Under the pieces are notes generated by a model that ran no database searches, had not been told where the DNA came from, and saw nothing but the letters and a program-made list of their open reading frames with translations. A stretch of 21,335 nt of DNA from a virus. The stretch is taken from the IMG/VR virus record IMGVR_UViG_3300017752_000210, positions 1-21,335 of that record; one strand, given 5' to 3'. The position numbers and the translations under genes are program-made. Shown here piece by piece: positions 13,751-20,648 of this stretch (positions within the stretch are counted from its first letter, which is position 1; each line of letters begins with the position of its first letter).

Positions 13751-15205
13751 TTATGAGAATGCTCCACAATCTAGCACTCCTACTATAGTAACAGTATTAG
13801 AAGCGTTAGTACCAATTACCACATTACCGTCAATATCTACTTCACGAATAAAATTAACGTCCCCATTAGAGTCTGCTGTTACAGCTTTTGAAGCAGCTAC
13901 AGTTCCTAAAGTAAGACCATCAAGATATCCAAGTTCTGTTGGGGTAACTCCGCTCGATGCAGCTATTTTACCAGAGCCGTTAGTAATCATAACTCGATCA
14001 GCTGTTAAATCACCCGTAAGGACAGTAGATATTGCCCCAGCTATATTAGCTACTCGACGTGCTTCGACTGCTGTAGATGCCGCTGACGCGACTGAAGCAT
14101 TATCTGCAATAGAAGTGTGTACAGATAATCCATCATATTTAAGAGTAGCTGCGTCTACTATGCCTACACTTAGATTAGAAGCAGTAACAGGAGATAATGA
14201 TGTGTTAGATTTAGGATCTTTAGTGTCACTAAGTTTAAATGTCTTAGCTGATTCATCATAGAAAAATGCTGCGTTACCTTGTGCACCACGATTAAATAAT
14301 ATACCAATATCATTTGCAGGAGAGCCAGTAGTTCCATTGGCTAACATGATTAGGGTGTCATCAACATCCATGTTAGTAGTGTTGATGGTTGTTGTATCAC
14401 CATTAATTGTTAAGTTACCTGTGACGATAACATCATCAGTAAATGTAGTAGTGATATTATTAGCCGCACGTCTTGACTCAACTGCATCAATCTGAGTTTG
14501 GATAGCTGCAGTAACACCGCTTACATGGTTTAATTCTGCTAATGTAGTAGTAGCAACACCAACTTTTCCTGATCCATCTGATGCTAAGGCGCGAGATGCT
14601 GTTAAATCACTAGTAAGAACTGTAGAAATTGCACCAGCAATGTTAGCTACACGTCTAGCTTCTAAAGCTGTTACGTCAGTAGCGATAGCATCAGCATTAC
14701 CGTCTAAAACATTAATATTATCTTGGAGAGTGTCTAAGTTTGTTACAACAGAAATATTAGCCGCATTAGTAATACGTCCTGTAGCATCAATCGTGACTGC
14801 TGCTACATTAGTAACTCCACCAGATACGCCACCATATAGTCCTGCAGTAACAGCTGTATCATCTAAATCAATTGTAACTGTATTAGAAGAAACTGTGGTA
14901 GTGATTCCTGTATCACCTAAAAATACGAGTTCTTCTGTGCCTACCGTTACATCATCATTTGTGCCACCATCTCCACGTATTCCTAGAGTAACAGAAATAG
15001 CAGCTACGTTATCTTGAACAATATCAAGATTAGCATTTAGTCGTGTAAAAGTAATAAAATCATTCGCATCTGACAAACCAGTCAGTGATGCGATTGTAAC
15101 TTTTTTGGTAGAATCATTATTGATGTCAACGATCGGTAACACATCATTTGTAGCGAGATCAGCTGCCGCAAGTTCTGTGAGATCGGTAATTTTTACGTTT
15201 GCCAT
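13751..15205 (-). CDS. Tail-fibre-like structural protein with internal repeat
   Basis: This is 484 residues. The opening, MANVKITDLTELAAADL and then DVLPIVDINN, is characteristic of fibre or appendage proteins of marine phages. It is rich in Thr/Ala/Asn/Val with few charged residues, typical of a beta-helical or trimeric fibre. A segment of about 52 residues occurs twice (181-232 and 380-432). It begins EARRVANIAGAISTVLT and continues DLTA-R...GSGK. Between the copies is a domain with DDVIVTGNLTINGDTTTIN, a common fibre repeat. The C-terminus ends NVVIGTNASNTVTIVG and then CGAFS, shared with the 119-residue neighbour. AAGGAA precedes the ATG, and a sigma70-like promoter lies upstream (15243-15271). 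Confidence 0.75.
   Translation of the reverse strand: MANVKITDLTELAAADLATNDVLPIVDINNDSTKKVTIASLTGLSDANDFITFTRLNANLDIVQDNVAAISVTLGIRGDGGTNDDVTVGTEELVFLGDTGITTTVSSNTVTIDLDDTAVTAGLYGGVSGGVTNVAAVTIDATGRITNAANISVVTNLDTLQDNINVLDGNADAIATDVTALEARRVANIAGAISTVLTSDLTASRALASDGSGKVGVATTTLAELNHVSGVTAAIQTQIDAVESRRAANNITTTFTDDVIVTGNLTINGDTTTINTTNMDVDDTLIMLANGTTGSPANDIGILFNRGAQGNAAFFYDESAKTFKLSDTKDPKSNTSLSPVTASNLSVGIVDAATLKYDGLSVHTSIADNASVASAASTAVEARRVANIAGAISTVLTGDLTADRVMITNGSGKIAASSGVTPTELGYLDGLTLGTVAASKAVTADSNGDVNFIREVDIDGNVVIGTNASNTVTIVGVLDCGAFS
13910..14068 (-). repeat. Fibre repeat, copy 2
   Basis: This encodes residues 380-432 of the fibre protein (VEARRVANIAGAISTVLTG...). It matches copy 1 at 14510-14665 over most of its length, with conserved EARRVANIAGAISTVLT and GSGK. 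Confidence 0.8.
14510..14665 (-). repeat. Fibre repeat, copy 1
   Basis: This encodes residues 181-232 of the fibre protein (LEARRVANIAGAISTVLTS...). It is the partner of 13910-14068. A shorter related fragment (VESRRAANNI, residues 242-251) suggests a third, decayed unit. Confidence 0.8.
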
Positions 15206-15242
15206 TTAAATTCCTTTTGCCCTAAGAGAACATATTTCATGT

Positions 15243-15271
15243 ATTGTCGCACAACACTAGTAGACTGTCAA
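15243..15271 (-). promoter_or_regulatory. Sigma70-like promoter upstream of the fibre gene
   Basis: On the minus strand a perfect TTGACA (15271-15266) is followed by a 17-base spacer and GACAAT (15248-15243). It lies in the 78-base gap between the QDGR-repeat protein and the 484-residue fibre gene. It could boost expression of fibre, lysis and packaging genes far from the main promoter. Confidence 0.5.
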
Positions 15272-15283
15272 AATGAAAAATGA

Positions 15284-15640
15284 TTAACTCTCACGTTGGG
15301 TTAAAATTGTACGATTATTTTGAGTTTGAAGTGCTCGCCCGTCCTGACTTATAAAGCTATCACCAGATGTTTCAATATCTTGCTCTAACAGCAGTACCTG
15401 ATTTAGATTTTGGTTGAGTGCAAAGAATCTACCATCTTGAGTGGTAATTGGATCAAGACCAAGAGAAGCAAGGGTGTCTGTAATTTTATCAGACTGCTCA
15501 ACCGCAATAAATCTTAGATCTTGATCTTGTAGGGTACGACCGTCTTGAGTTATAATAAAGTCTAGATCAGTAATTACATCGCCAAATACTCGACGAATCG
15601 CTGAGGTGGATAAAACGAGACGACTAACTCCTAAAGGCAT
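15284..15640 (-). CDS. Small structural protein with three QDGR repeats
   Basis: This 118-residue protein has three related units: TQDGRTLQDQDLRFI (from 31), TQDGRFFALNQNLNQ (from 67) and SQDGRALQTQNNRTI (from 98), spaced 36 and 31 residues apart. The pattern suggests a short repeated beta structure. It recalls presentation modules in phage fibres where QDGR loops alternate with Gln/Asn-rich strands. I do not recognise a named family. It lies in the fibre cluster. Its ATG overlaps the stop of the preceding gene (TAATG), so the two are translated together. A virion adhesion or baseplate role is inferred from position only. Confidence 0.55.
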   Translation of the reverse strand: MPLGVSRLVLSTSAIRRVFGDVITDLDFIITQDGRTLQDQDLRFIAVEQSDKITDTLASLGLDPITTQDGRFFALNQNLNQVLLLEQDIETSGDSFISQDGRALQTQNNRTILTQRES

Positions 15641-15978
15641 TAGTCTCTCTCAGAGATATACAATTTCCCAGCAGTTGCATCTTGAATTACAGCTACATAT
15701 TTAGAGTTTTGATTAGGGTCAGTTTCAGCCCCAAGGGAAATGTCATAAGGAATAGATGCAGATAAAAAATGAGAAGTTGTGGTGCTGGCTTCAACAGACG
15801 CACCTCCTATTTCAACAAAACAGTCTTGAGTTGCAAAAAGAGTTACAACACGAACTGAGTTTGAAATTTGTGGAGAAGTATTAGATGAAGCGGTAAAAGG
15901 AACTTGAAGTCCTCTACCAGGCCGCAGCGCTAGTACAGGAATTGGATCGTTGCCATCATCGCGGGGTTGTTTACTCAT
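15640..15978 (-). CDS. Small beta-rich virion protein in the fibre cluster
   Basis: This 112-residue protein has a Pro/Arg-rich N-terminal arm (PIPVLALRPGRGLQVPF). It continues in beta-type sequence: VRVVTLFATQDCFVEIG, STTTSHFLSASIPYDISLG, KYVAVIQDATAGKLYISE. This looks like a single jelly-roll-like domain that ends in a strand-turn-strand. Similar small proteins accompany fibre genes in marine phages, but I cannot name the family. A strong AAAGGAG precedes the ATG. It overlaps the QDGR-repeat gene, suggesting a two-gene unit whose products may assemble together. Confidence 0.5.
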   Translation of the reverse strand: MSKQPRDDGNDPIPVLALRPGRGLQVPFTASSNTSPQISNSVRVVTLFATQDCFVEIGGASVEASTTTSHFLSASIPYDISLGAETDPNQNSKYVAVIQDATAGKLYISERD

Positions 15979-15990
15979 TAAAATACTCCT

Positions 15991-16626
15991 TTAATTAGTC
16001 TTGTTTATAAAACTATATATACGTTCTGCGTACTGTATTTGTGCTTCGTGCCCAGGATGCTTATTATCTAATGCAAGACCTAAGTGTTTAAAACTTCTCA
16101 TAGTGAAGGGTAAGAATTTTACCTTGTTCCATTCCCAAGAATCAATTATATCTGCTTGCATAGGAAGTAAATGATGATTTTTTATGCCTAGGCTGTCGAG
16201 ATAAAGTTTTGCATAATTGGCTCTAGTATATAAGTCATAACACCCGTCGTAAGTATCATACAAAAATCTATAATATGCTTTTGACATTTTTTCTTCAACC
16301 CAAGCACCTATAGACGTAAAACTAGCTTCTTTACCTTGTTCTACAAATCCATCATTGTGAAAAATTGTGTATCGATTTGTATATGTCCACATAATAATTA
16401 CAAGATCATTTTTACAAAAGTCAAAATCTTGTATGCGTTTTAAAATAAGTTTATTACTACTTCCTGACATACTAAGATTAACACATTCTAATCCCAGCTT
16501 GTTAGCAACCAACTGAGGCCAAGCATAATGGCTAGGCTCATCTCCCATGCATTTAAGTTTAACGTCAAAACAGTCTTTAAGACCATTCCCAAATGTAATA
16601 CTACATCCAAAGGTTATTAATCTCAT
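15991..16626 (-). CDS. SGNH/GDSL-family hydrolase (esterase-like)
   Basis: This 211-residue protein starts MRLITFGCSITFGNGL. The block I motif FGCS places the nucleophile at Ser9. A block II-like NLSMSGSSN and a block III-like TYTN follow, and LDNKHPGHEAQ near the end gives the Asp187-x-x-His190 catalytic pair. All the elements of an SGNH hydrolase are therefore present. Such enzymes remove acyl or acetyl groups from polysaccharides. Phages use them to de-acetylate capsule or LPS, or to modify their own surface sugars. No signal peptide or membrane segment is seen, so it is cytoplasmic or virion-associated. It sits next to a sulfotransferase-like gene and a second SGNH-like gene. No good Shine-Dalgarno is visible. 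Confidence 0.75.
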   Translation of the reverse strand: MRLITFGCSITFGNGLKDCFDVKLKCMGDEPSHYAWPQLVANKLGLECVNLSMSGSSNKLILKRIQDFDFCKNDLVIIMWTYTNRYTIFHNDGFVEQGKEASFTSIGAWVEEKMSKAYYRFLYDTYDGCYDLYTRANYAKLYLDSLGIKNHHLLPMQADIIDSWEWNKVKFLPFTMRSFKHLGLALDNKHPGHEAQIQYAERIYSFINKTN

Positions 16627-16655
16627 TTAATTGTCTATCTAATACTATAACCTGA

Positions 16656-17444
16656 TCAACTCTGTTGTGCAAACCCTTTTTCATGCAAAGCTTGTTGTGT
16701 GCCGAATTTTTTGCCTACATCTCTGTGTGAAGTTCGTACTATTCGATCTCTGTAATAAAGAACAAAAGCCCATATTTGTTCTTCTCTATCGTCTTGTATT
16801 TCACAAAATTTTCTTAATTGTTGGTAAGTCTTAGAAAAGGTTTCAAAATCAGCCCAGAATAAATCTTCTATCAAAATATTATGTATACTTGGATCTTGTA
16901 TTGCTTTTGTTGCTGAAAAACGGTCATATTGATTATTACTAAGATACTCTTGACGGTTAATGAGTGTTTGCAAACTACTAAAACATAAATGTATTTTTGG
17001 TAGTTTTGTAATGTCTAACATGGTTTCTGCAGTTAAGTGACAATAAACTGGAAGAATAATCTTTTTTCGATTTTGGTTCCACTCTTTAAACCATCGTCTC
17101 CAATTAGAGTCTTTTGTGCACTTCTCAATTGATCTTTCTAATGACTGATAAAAACTCGTGGTGTCATGATAATTCTCTGGTGACCCCCAAGGAGAGGTCA
17201 TATGAGCAATAGAGTAAACATGCTGATCTTCATGATTGTGAACGTCTGCTTTTACAGGTTTTAGTGTAGGAGGAGGTGATATAGAAGAATGTAATCCAGG
17301 CCCCCAAGCATTCCAATTAAGGTTATACGAAAACTCATCATGAGCAGATAGAATACGCATTAAAGCATTACCACTGCCCCAGGGAGGCCAACAAATTAAA
17401 ATGCTGTGACTTAATAGTACTTCAGAAATCGATTTAAAATTCAC
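16656..17444 (-). CDS. Sulfotransferase-like protein
   Basis: This 262-residue protein starts with GTG at 17444, which overlaps the end of the previous gene by 11 bases. Residues 14-38 read SILICWPPWGSGNALMRILSAHDEF. This resembles the 5'-phosphosulfate-binding loop of PAPS-dependent sulfotransferases (a strand, then a Gly-Ser-Gly turn, then a helix with Arg and a following L-S-A-H). The rest is Trp- and His-rich with no clear 3'-phosphate motif. If real, it would sulfate a sugar or protein, matching its two hydrolase neighbours. The match is by one motif only, so another P-loop transferase or an unrelated fold remains possible. Confidence 0.5.
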   Translation of the reverse strand: MNFKSISEVLLSHSILICWPPWGSGNALMRILSAHDEFSYNLNWNAWGPGLHSSISPPPTLKPVKADVHNHEDQHVYSIAHMTSPWGSPENYHDTTSFYQSLERSIEKCTKDSNWRRWFKEWNQNRKKIILPVYCHLTAETMLDITKLPKIHLCFSSLQTLINRQEYLSNNQYDRFSATKAIQDPSIHNILIEDLFWADFETFSKTYQQLRKFCEIQDDREEQIWAFVLYYRDRIVRTSHRDVGKKFGTQQALHEKGFAQQS

Positions 17445-18060
17445 TTAAATTTGTCCATGCAGTTTGTTCTGGTTCAGTATTATAGTTTTTACTACAAAAT
17501 AAAAGAGGTTCACTCTTTTTATATAAAGGATGTGTGTTCAACCACTCAGAAAAATAGTTAAGTAAATAATCATTTCCTCTACGAGTCAAGTGGTTGCCTA
17601 AAATGCCTAGTTTGCTTTTTAAATCCGAGTGAGTGAATCCTCTTAAATCTCCTGTTTCATCTCTGTTTAGCCATAGCTCGTCATCTTCTAGTTGAAAAAT
17701 TGACTGAATCTTTGATACTTTTTCGTATCCAGGAAAGGGAGTCCAAAACAGAGCACGATCTGCGAATATCTCAATCGTCTTTTGTGCCGCCTCTAGATTT
17801 TGTTGTCTATTAATTGTTGTGTTGTAATTTTTAAAGTTTTTTGATCCACGAACTAAATGTGAAAAATTAATAATAAAAGGACACTGTAAGTCTTTATAAG
17901 GGATGAGACTTTTTAAAATGTCTAGGTTAGTAGATCCAGGAGCGGCAATTCCATACCCTCCATGCGTACGAATCATGTTTCCAGCCCAAGAATACTTAGG
18001 ATAAGTCATAAAAGACTTATCATGTGCTCTTGAATATGAATCTCCTGCTAGTACAATCAT
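17434..18060 (-). CDS. SGNH-like hydrolase, second copy, altered catalytic end
   Basis: This 208-residue protein opens MIVLAGDSYSRAHD, with a textbook GDS motif and nucleophile at Ser8. GIAAPGSTN supplies the block II Gly and IINFSHL a block III-like Asn. Near the end, LGNHLTRRGNDY offers His157, but the Asp normally three residues earlier is Leu154. The last catalytic block is therefore incomplete, or the His/Asp come from elsewhere. It is related to the other SGNH gene in fold rather than close in sequence. It overlaps the sulfotransferase-like gene. The three may act on the same glycan. Activity is less certain than for the first copy. Confidence 0.6.
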   Translation of the reverse strand: MIVLAGDSYSRAHDKSFMTYPKYSWAGNMIRTHGGYGIAAPGSTNLDILKSLIPYKDLQCPFIINFSHLVRGSKNFKNYNTTINRQQNLEAAQKTIEIFADRALFWTPFPGYEKVSKIQSIFQLEDDELWLNRDETGDLRGFTHSDLKSKLGILGNHLTRRGNDYLLNYFSEWLNTHPLYKKSEPLLFCSKNYNTEPEQTAWTNLSEF

Positions 18061-18072
18061 TGGCGCGGCGCG

Positions 18073-18288
18073 TCATGCATCGTTTTCAATCCGTGCGCGA
18101 AGCGCCCGCAAATTTTTTTCTCTTGAATTCATCGGCGTTCTCATCTTTTCATGTCCAACGTGGAGTTCAATAAAGTTGTTCATCCACACAGAGGGATGAG
18201 GTTGATCCTCAGCATCCACGGGAGGAGAGCAATCCCAGTCAAGAGTAGGATCATCCATATTTTCCACTCTAGTGTCACGCCCACTCAT
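18073..18288 (-). CDS. Small hypothetical protein after TerS
   Basis: This is a 71-residue hydrophilic protein (MSGRDTRVENMDDPTLDWDC...) with a basic C-terminal helix (REKNLRALRARIE). It has no known motif. It starts in an ATGA overlap with the TerS stop, so it is translationally coupled to TerS. Its DNA is visibly more GC-rich than the downstream fibre cluster. The short segment after it (18061-18072) is GC-rich too. It might be a small packaging partner, but nothing in the sequence shows this. Confidence 0.6.
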   Translation of the reverse strand: MSGRDTRVENMDDPTLDWDCSPPVDAEDQPHPSVWMNNFIELHVGHEKMRTPMNSREKNLRALRARIENDA

Positions 18289-18728
18289 TCCATGAGATCC
18301 CGCATAAGCTTGTCGTAGTTATTAATCTGTACGGCAACTTGGGGACCTTGTGTCTTAGGTTTGAGTGATGTTTCCACTTCTTGTAAATGCTTCATCCAGT
18401 CGAGAAGATCTTTTTTAGAGTAAATGCCTGTTTCCACAGCTTCTTGTATCTTTTGATCGATCACAGAGTTGATAAGATTGATGCGCTTAATTCGATTAAG
18501 ATATCCTTGCGTGGCGAAAACTGAATCAATGTAGTTCTTTACCTCTTTCTTTTCAATCACAGAAGTCACACGATCCTCGCTAATACCATACTCATCTGCT
18601 AATTCATCTATCGCCTTGCCGGATAAGTAATCGTTAGCGAGCGCAAGCATAACCGGGTCAAGAGGCGGAGCCTCTAAGCTGCGGTTTAGCGCATCAACTG
18701 TTGTTGTTATTGTTGTGTTGTTAGCCAT
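18285..18728 (-). CDS. terS: Terminase small subunit
   Basis: This 147-residue helical protein opens with a flexible Thr/Asn tail. It then has a helix-turn-helix (about 32-60): YLSGKAIDELADEYGISEDRV. After it come KKEVKNYIDSVF and long helices with YLNRIKRINLINSVIDQKIQEA, GIYSKKDLLDWM and KHLQEVETSL. This pattern is typical of phage TerS oligomers, which bind the packaging site and feed the large subunit. It starts in a TAATG overlap with the terminator paralogue, with GGAGG upstream. The separation from TerL by about 6.3 kb of fibre and enzyme genes is unusual. Confidence 0.78.
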   Translation of the reverse strand: MANNTTITTTVDALNRSLEAPPLDPVMLALANDYLSGKAIDELADEYGISEDRVTSVIEKKEVKNYIDSVFATQGYLNRIKRINLINSVIDQKIQEAVETGIYSKKDLLDWMKHLQEVETSLKPKTQGPQVAVQINNYDKLMRDLME

Positions 18729-19153
18729 TAGTAAATATCCTCCAGTCTATATAAAATAGAAATTTGTAAATCAGCTACTCCATAAGGTGTCATAAGCCCA
18801 TCATCTGTACGAAGAGATATAACGCGTGCCTCTTCTACCTCTAACGCTCGATTAGTTGCGGAAAAGGTGTTGATAGCTTCTTCAATTTGATCTGCAAGTC
18901 TTTCACACTCATCTGCAATATCAGCGGTGTCTCCGTCATATACGTAGCAACGGAGTTGGACAGCTAAAATGCCGTGCACTTGGCCTGCTCCAAAATGGTC
19001 TCTATCTTCTCTGTTCGGGATGAAAGTGATAGCTGGAAAATCATTTAGGTCGTGCATATACTTATAAGTACGATATACATTATTCGCATGTACATCCGTG
19101 TTAGTACCTAAATGACCTACTAAAGCTTCAATTATATCTGTACGTCGGGCCAT
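18728..19153 (-). CDS. Tail terminator / completion protein paralogue (copy 2)
   Basis: This 141-residue protein aligns along its whole length with the tail terminator at 2482-2934: ARRTDIIEALVGHL against SRRTEIIDFLVTQL, NNVYRTYKYMHDLNDFPAITF against NNVYRRVKFLDEVNDFPALYV, YVYDGD against YVFGED, and PYGVADLQISILYRLED against PYGLAEVQLTTVYRLDG. It lies beside TerS, far from the tail module. It may be a second ring protein, a spare or neck-specific form, or a gene moved with TerS. AGGTG precedes its start, which overlaps the previous gene by 22 bases. Confidence 0.75.
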   Translation of the reverse strand: MARRTDIIEALVGHLGTNTDVHANNVYRTYKYMHDLNDFPAITFIPNREDRDHFGAGQVHGILAVQLRCYVYDGDTADIADECERLADQIEEAINTFSATNRALEVEEARVISLRTDDGLMTPYGVADLQISILYRLEDIY

Positions 19154-19548
19154 ATCTCACCTATCATTTCATCAATTGTTTTATTTTTTTTGTGGTCTTT
19201 CCAAACCTCTTTGTGCTGATAATTCCAATCACACCAGCGCAAAATATACCTACATATGTCATAATCTGACACAATAAGGAAATTATCTTCAAACCACTCT
19301 CTACACCATGATAAAGAAGGAATTTTACATAATTCAAAAGACTCCCACTTCTCAACTCGACAATTAGGGTGTAAGATAGATTCACCAGGTAAGCATTGAT
19401 TACCATTTGCATCTACTGGTATACGAAAGGGTCCCGATTCTGCTTCATATGCAACCGGAGGGTTGCCAGGCCACCAATAGTTACCCTCATCTGATTCATC
19501 GTTTATAGAATTGTAAATCAAAGGTCCGTATTTAAATTTTTCTGCCAT
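19132..19548 (-). CDS. Trp/Cys-rich hypothetical protein
   Basis: This 138-residue protein is unusually rich in Trp (about ten) and Cys (five), e.g. NYWWPGNPP, SLSWCREWFED and YILRWCDWNYQH. It also has a segment that resembles a small zinc or disulfide fold (CLPGESILHPNCRVEKW). I recognise no family. It lies directly before the terminator paralogue, overlapping it by 22 bases. Its start falls immediately after the stop of the secreted protein, with no obvious Shine-Dalgarno. Its function is unknown. Confidence 0.55.
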   Translation of the reverse strand: MAEKFKYGPLIYNSINDESDEGNYWWPGNPPVAYEAESGPFRIPVDANGNQCLPGESILHPNCRVEKWESFELCKIPSLSWCREWFEDNFLIVSDYDICRYILRWCDWNYQHKEVWKDHKKNKTIDEMIGEIWPDVQI

Positions 19549-19923
19549 TTATAGTGATTCTTTTTTCTTAAAATACTGCTGTACGTCAAAAGTCAAGCTA
19601 CCTCCGTAAGCGATAACACACGCCTCCATAGGATTATGAAATTCAACTAATGTCCAGGTACCCTCGATAGGATTAGCAAAGAACGTAACAGCAAGTTGGC
19701 TTTTTTGTCCGTCTTCAAACAAAATCTCACCGACCCCTCCTACTAAGGCTTCTTCTCCTGCCTCTTCAATCATTTGAAGCAAAGATGCTTTAGGACCACA
19801 TTGAATAGGTTTTGCTCTCATCACAGTTTCAGCTATAGCTGAAGTAGTAAGCACAAGAAATAGGGCAAACACTACTAATAAACTAGCACCAATTTTATCT
19901 ATCTTTTCAAAAGGATCTTTCAT
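19549..19923 (-). CDS. Secreted or membrane-anchored hypothetical protein
   Basis: This 124-residue protein has an N-terminal signal or anchor segment (about 12-31, GASLLVVFALFLVLTTSAIA). AIA at 29-31 is a possible signal peptidase site before ETV. The exported part has two Cys (QCGPKAS and MEACVIAY) and a beta-like centre (GGVGEILFEDGQKSQLAV). It would lie in the envelope or periplasm. Similar small phage proteins have been linked to lysis or superinfection blocking, but no specific motif supports either here. GGAAG precedes the start. Confidence 0.55.
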   Translation of the reverse strand: MKDPFEKIDKIGASLLVVFALFLVLTTSAIAETVMRAKPIQCGPKASLLQMIEEAGEEALVGGVGEILFEDGQKSQLAVTFFANPIEGTWTLVEFHNPMEACVIAYGGSLTFDVQQYFKKKESL

Positions 19924-20040
19924 CTGTAACTTCCATCTAAGTTATAGTGTTTAGCATTGTATAAAAAACACAATAATGCTGTTATTATATTGTATTGTTT
20001 TTGTATCTTACGAAACCACAACCAATAGTGCTTAACAGTA

Positions 20041-20298
20041 TTATTCATGTGGATCTCTAGCTTCAACAGAATACTCTCCGATGATATCGCTAGTAGGTAT
20101 TTCGTCGTAAATAACTTTTTCTAAACCAAGTTCTGTCATTTCCATTAAAACACCATGTTTATAACGTCTTTCGCCAATGCTCAAGTCGTAAGGCTCCTTA
20201 ATAACTAAAGTAGCCCCACACTTACTACAAAAAGCATAATTACCAAATGTGCTAGTTAAAGAGTAATTATGCCCAAATACGCGACATATGAAATTCAA
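20041..20298 (-). CDS. Small zinc-ribbon protein (DUF1660-like)
   Basis: This is about 85 residues starting at a TTG (20298) that has AAGGA 7 bases upstream. A TTG at 20325 in the same frame would add nine residues but lacks a Shine-Dalgarno. With the shorter start the protein begins NFICRVFGHNY and has FCSKCGA, giving Cys5/His10 and Cys24/Cys27. This is the C...H...C-x-x-C layout of small phage zinc-ribbon proteins like DUF1660. The rest is acidic (ending YSVEARDPHE). It is the first gene after the minus-strand promoter at 20359-20387. Its role is unknown; binding of nucleic acid or a host protein is plausible. Confidence 0.7.
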   Translation of the reverse strand: MNFICRVFGHNYSLTSTFGNYAFCSKCGATLVIKEPYDLSIGERRYKHGVLMEMTELGLEKVIYDEIPTSDIIGEYSVEARDPHE

Positions 20299-20358
20299 GA
20301 AATTATCCTTATAAAAATTTTTCAAAAAGGGTGCTTAGTACAATTCAAACTTAAGTCT

Positions 20359-20387
20359 ATTGTAATCTTCCCTTTAAGGGTTGTCAA
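20359..20387 (-). promoter_or_regulatory. Strong sigma70-like promoter for the minus-strand gene train
   Basis: On the minus strand TTGACA (20387-20382) is followed by a 17-base spacer and TACAAT (20364-20359). This is an almost consensus promoter. The spacer holds a near-palindrome, CCCTTAAAGGG. An inverted repeat AGGGTT...AACCCT (20377-20382 and 20393-20398, plus strand) flanks the -35. Either could be an operator. Transcription would start at about 20352, ahead of the zinc-ribbon gene. Confidence 0.8.
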
Positions 20388-20540
20388 GAACTAACCCTGT
20401 TTTTCGAAATTTCCCAGGTCGAGGCCGTGTAGAGGTGCGCTACAGGGTGGCGCAACATAATGTCGTCATAACCGCCCCCTACGCAACATTATTACCCTAT
20501 ACTATCCCGGCCGCTTGCGCCTAACCCATTGAAAACATTG
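20388..20540. other. GC-richer non-coding segment of the divergent region
   Basis: This lies between the minus-strand promoter and the first plus-strand repeat. It holds no gene. It is visibly GC-richer than its surroundings. It contains a TTTCGAAA palindrome (20402-20409) and a small hairpin TGTAG/CTACA (20428-20444). It also has two copies of CGCAACAT followed by AT (20451 and 20482, 31 bases apart), and ATAATG/CATTAT in inverted order. It could hold operator sites, a packaging site or an origin. I cannot tell which. Confidence 0.4.
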
Positions 20541-20591
20541 ACAAATAAAAATGATAAGTCACTGATTTTATTGGAAACTTTTTTCACTTTA
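20541..20591 (+). repeat. 51-bp promoter-associated direct repeat, copy 1
   Basis: This AT-rich 51-bp element (opening ACAAATAAAAATGATAAGTC, ending TTTTCACTTTA) matches copy 2 (20965-21015) at 47 of 51 positions. It ends exactly 4 bases before the -35 of the promoter at 20596. It contains a partial inverted repeat (ATAAAA...TTTTAT). Confidence 0.88.
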
Positions 20592-20595
20592 GGGG

Positions 20596-20624
20596 TTTAC
20601 TTGCTGGCGAAGGGTTGCTATAAA
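20596..20624 (+). promoter_or_regulatory. Sigma70-like promoter for the plus-strand HNH gene
   Basis: TTTACT (20596-20601), a 17-base spacer and TATAAA (20619-20624) lie 25 bases before the HNH start. Repeat copy 1 lies 4 bases upstream of the -35, in the position of an UP element or activator site. Confidence 0.7.
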
Positions 20625-20648
20625 TAATTATCAACAACGGAGGAAGAC

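Noticed and set aside
14640-15017. Plus-strand ORF of 125 residues
   Set aside because: It lies fully inside the minus-strand fibre gene and has no start signals or recognisable motif.
19924-20040. AT-rich 117-base gap with imperfect inverted repeat and TATAAT-like boxes
   Set aside because: No -35 box at a proper distance and no GC-rich stem with T-tract; too AT-rich for single boxes to mean anything.
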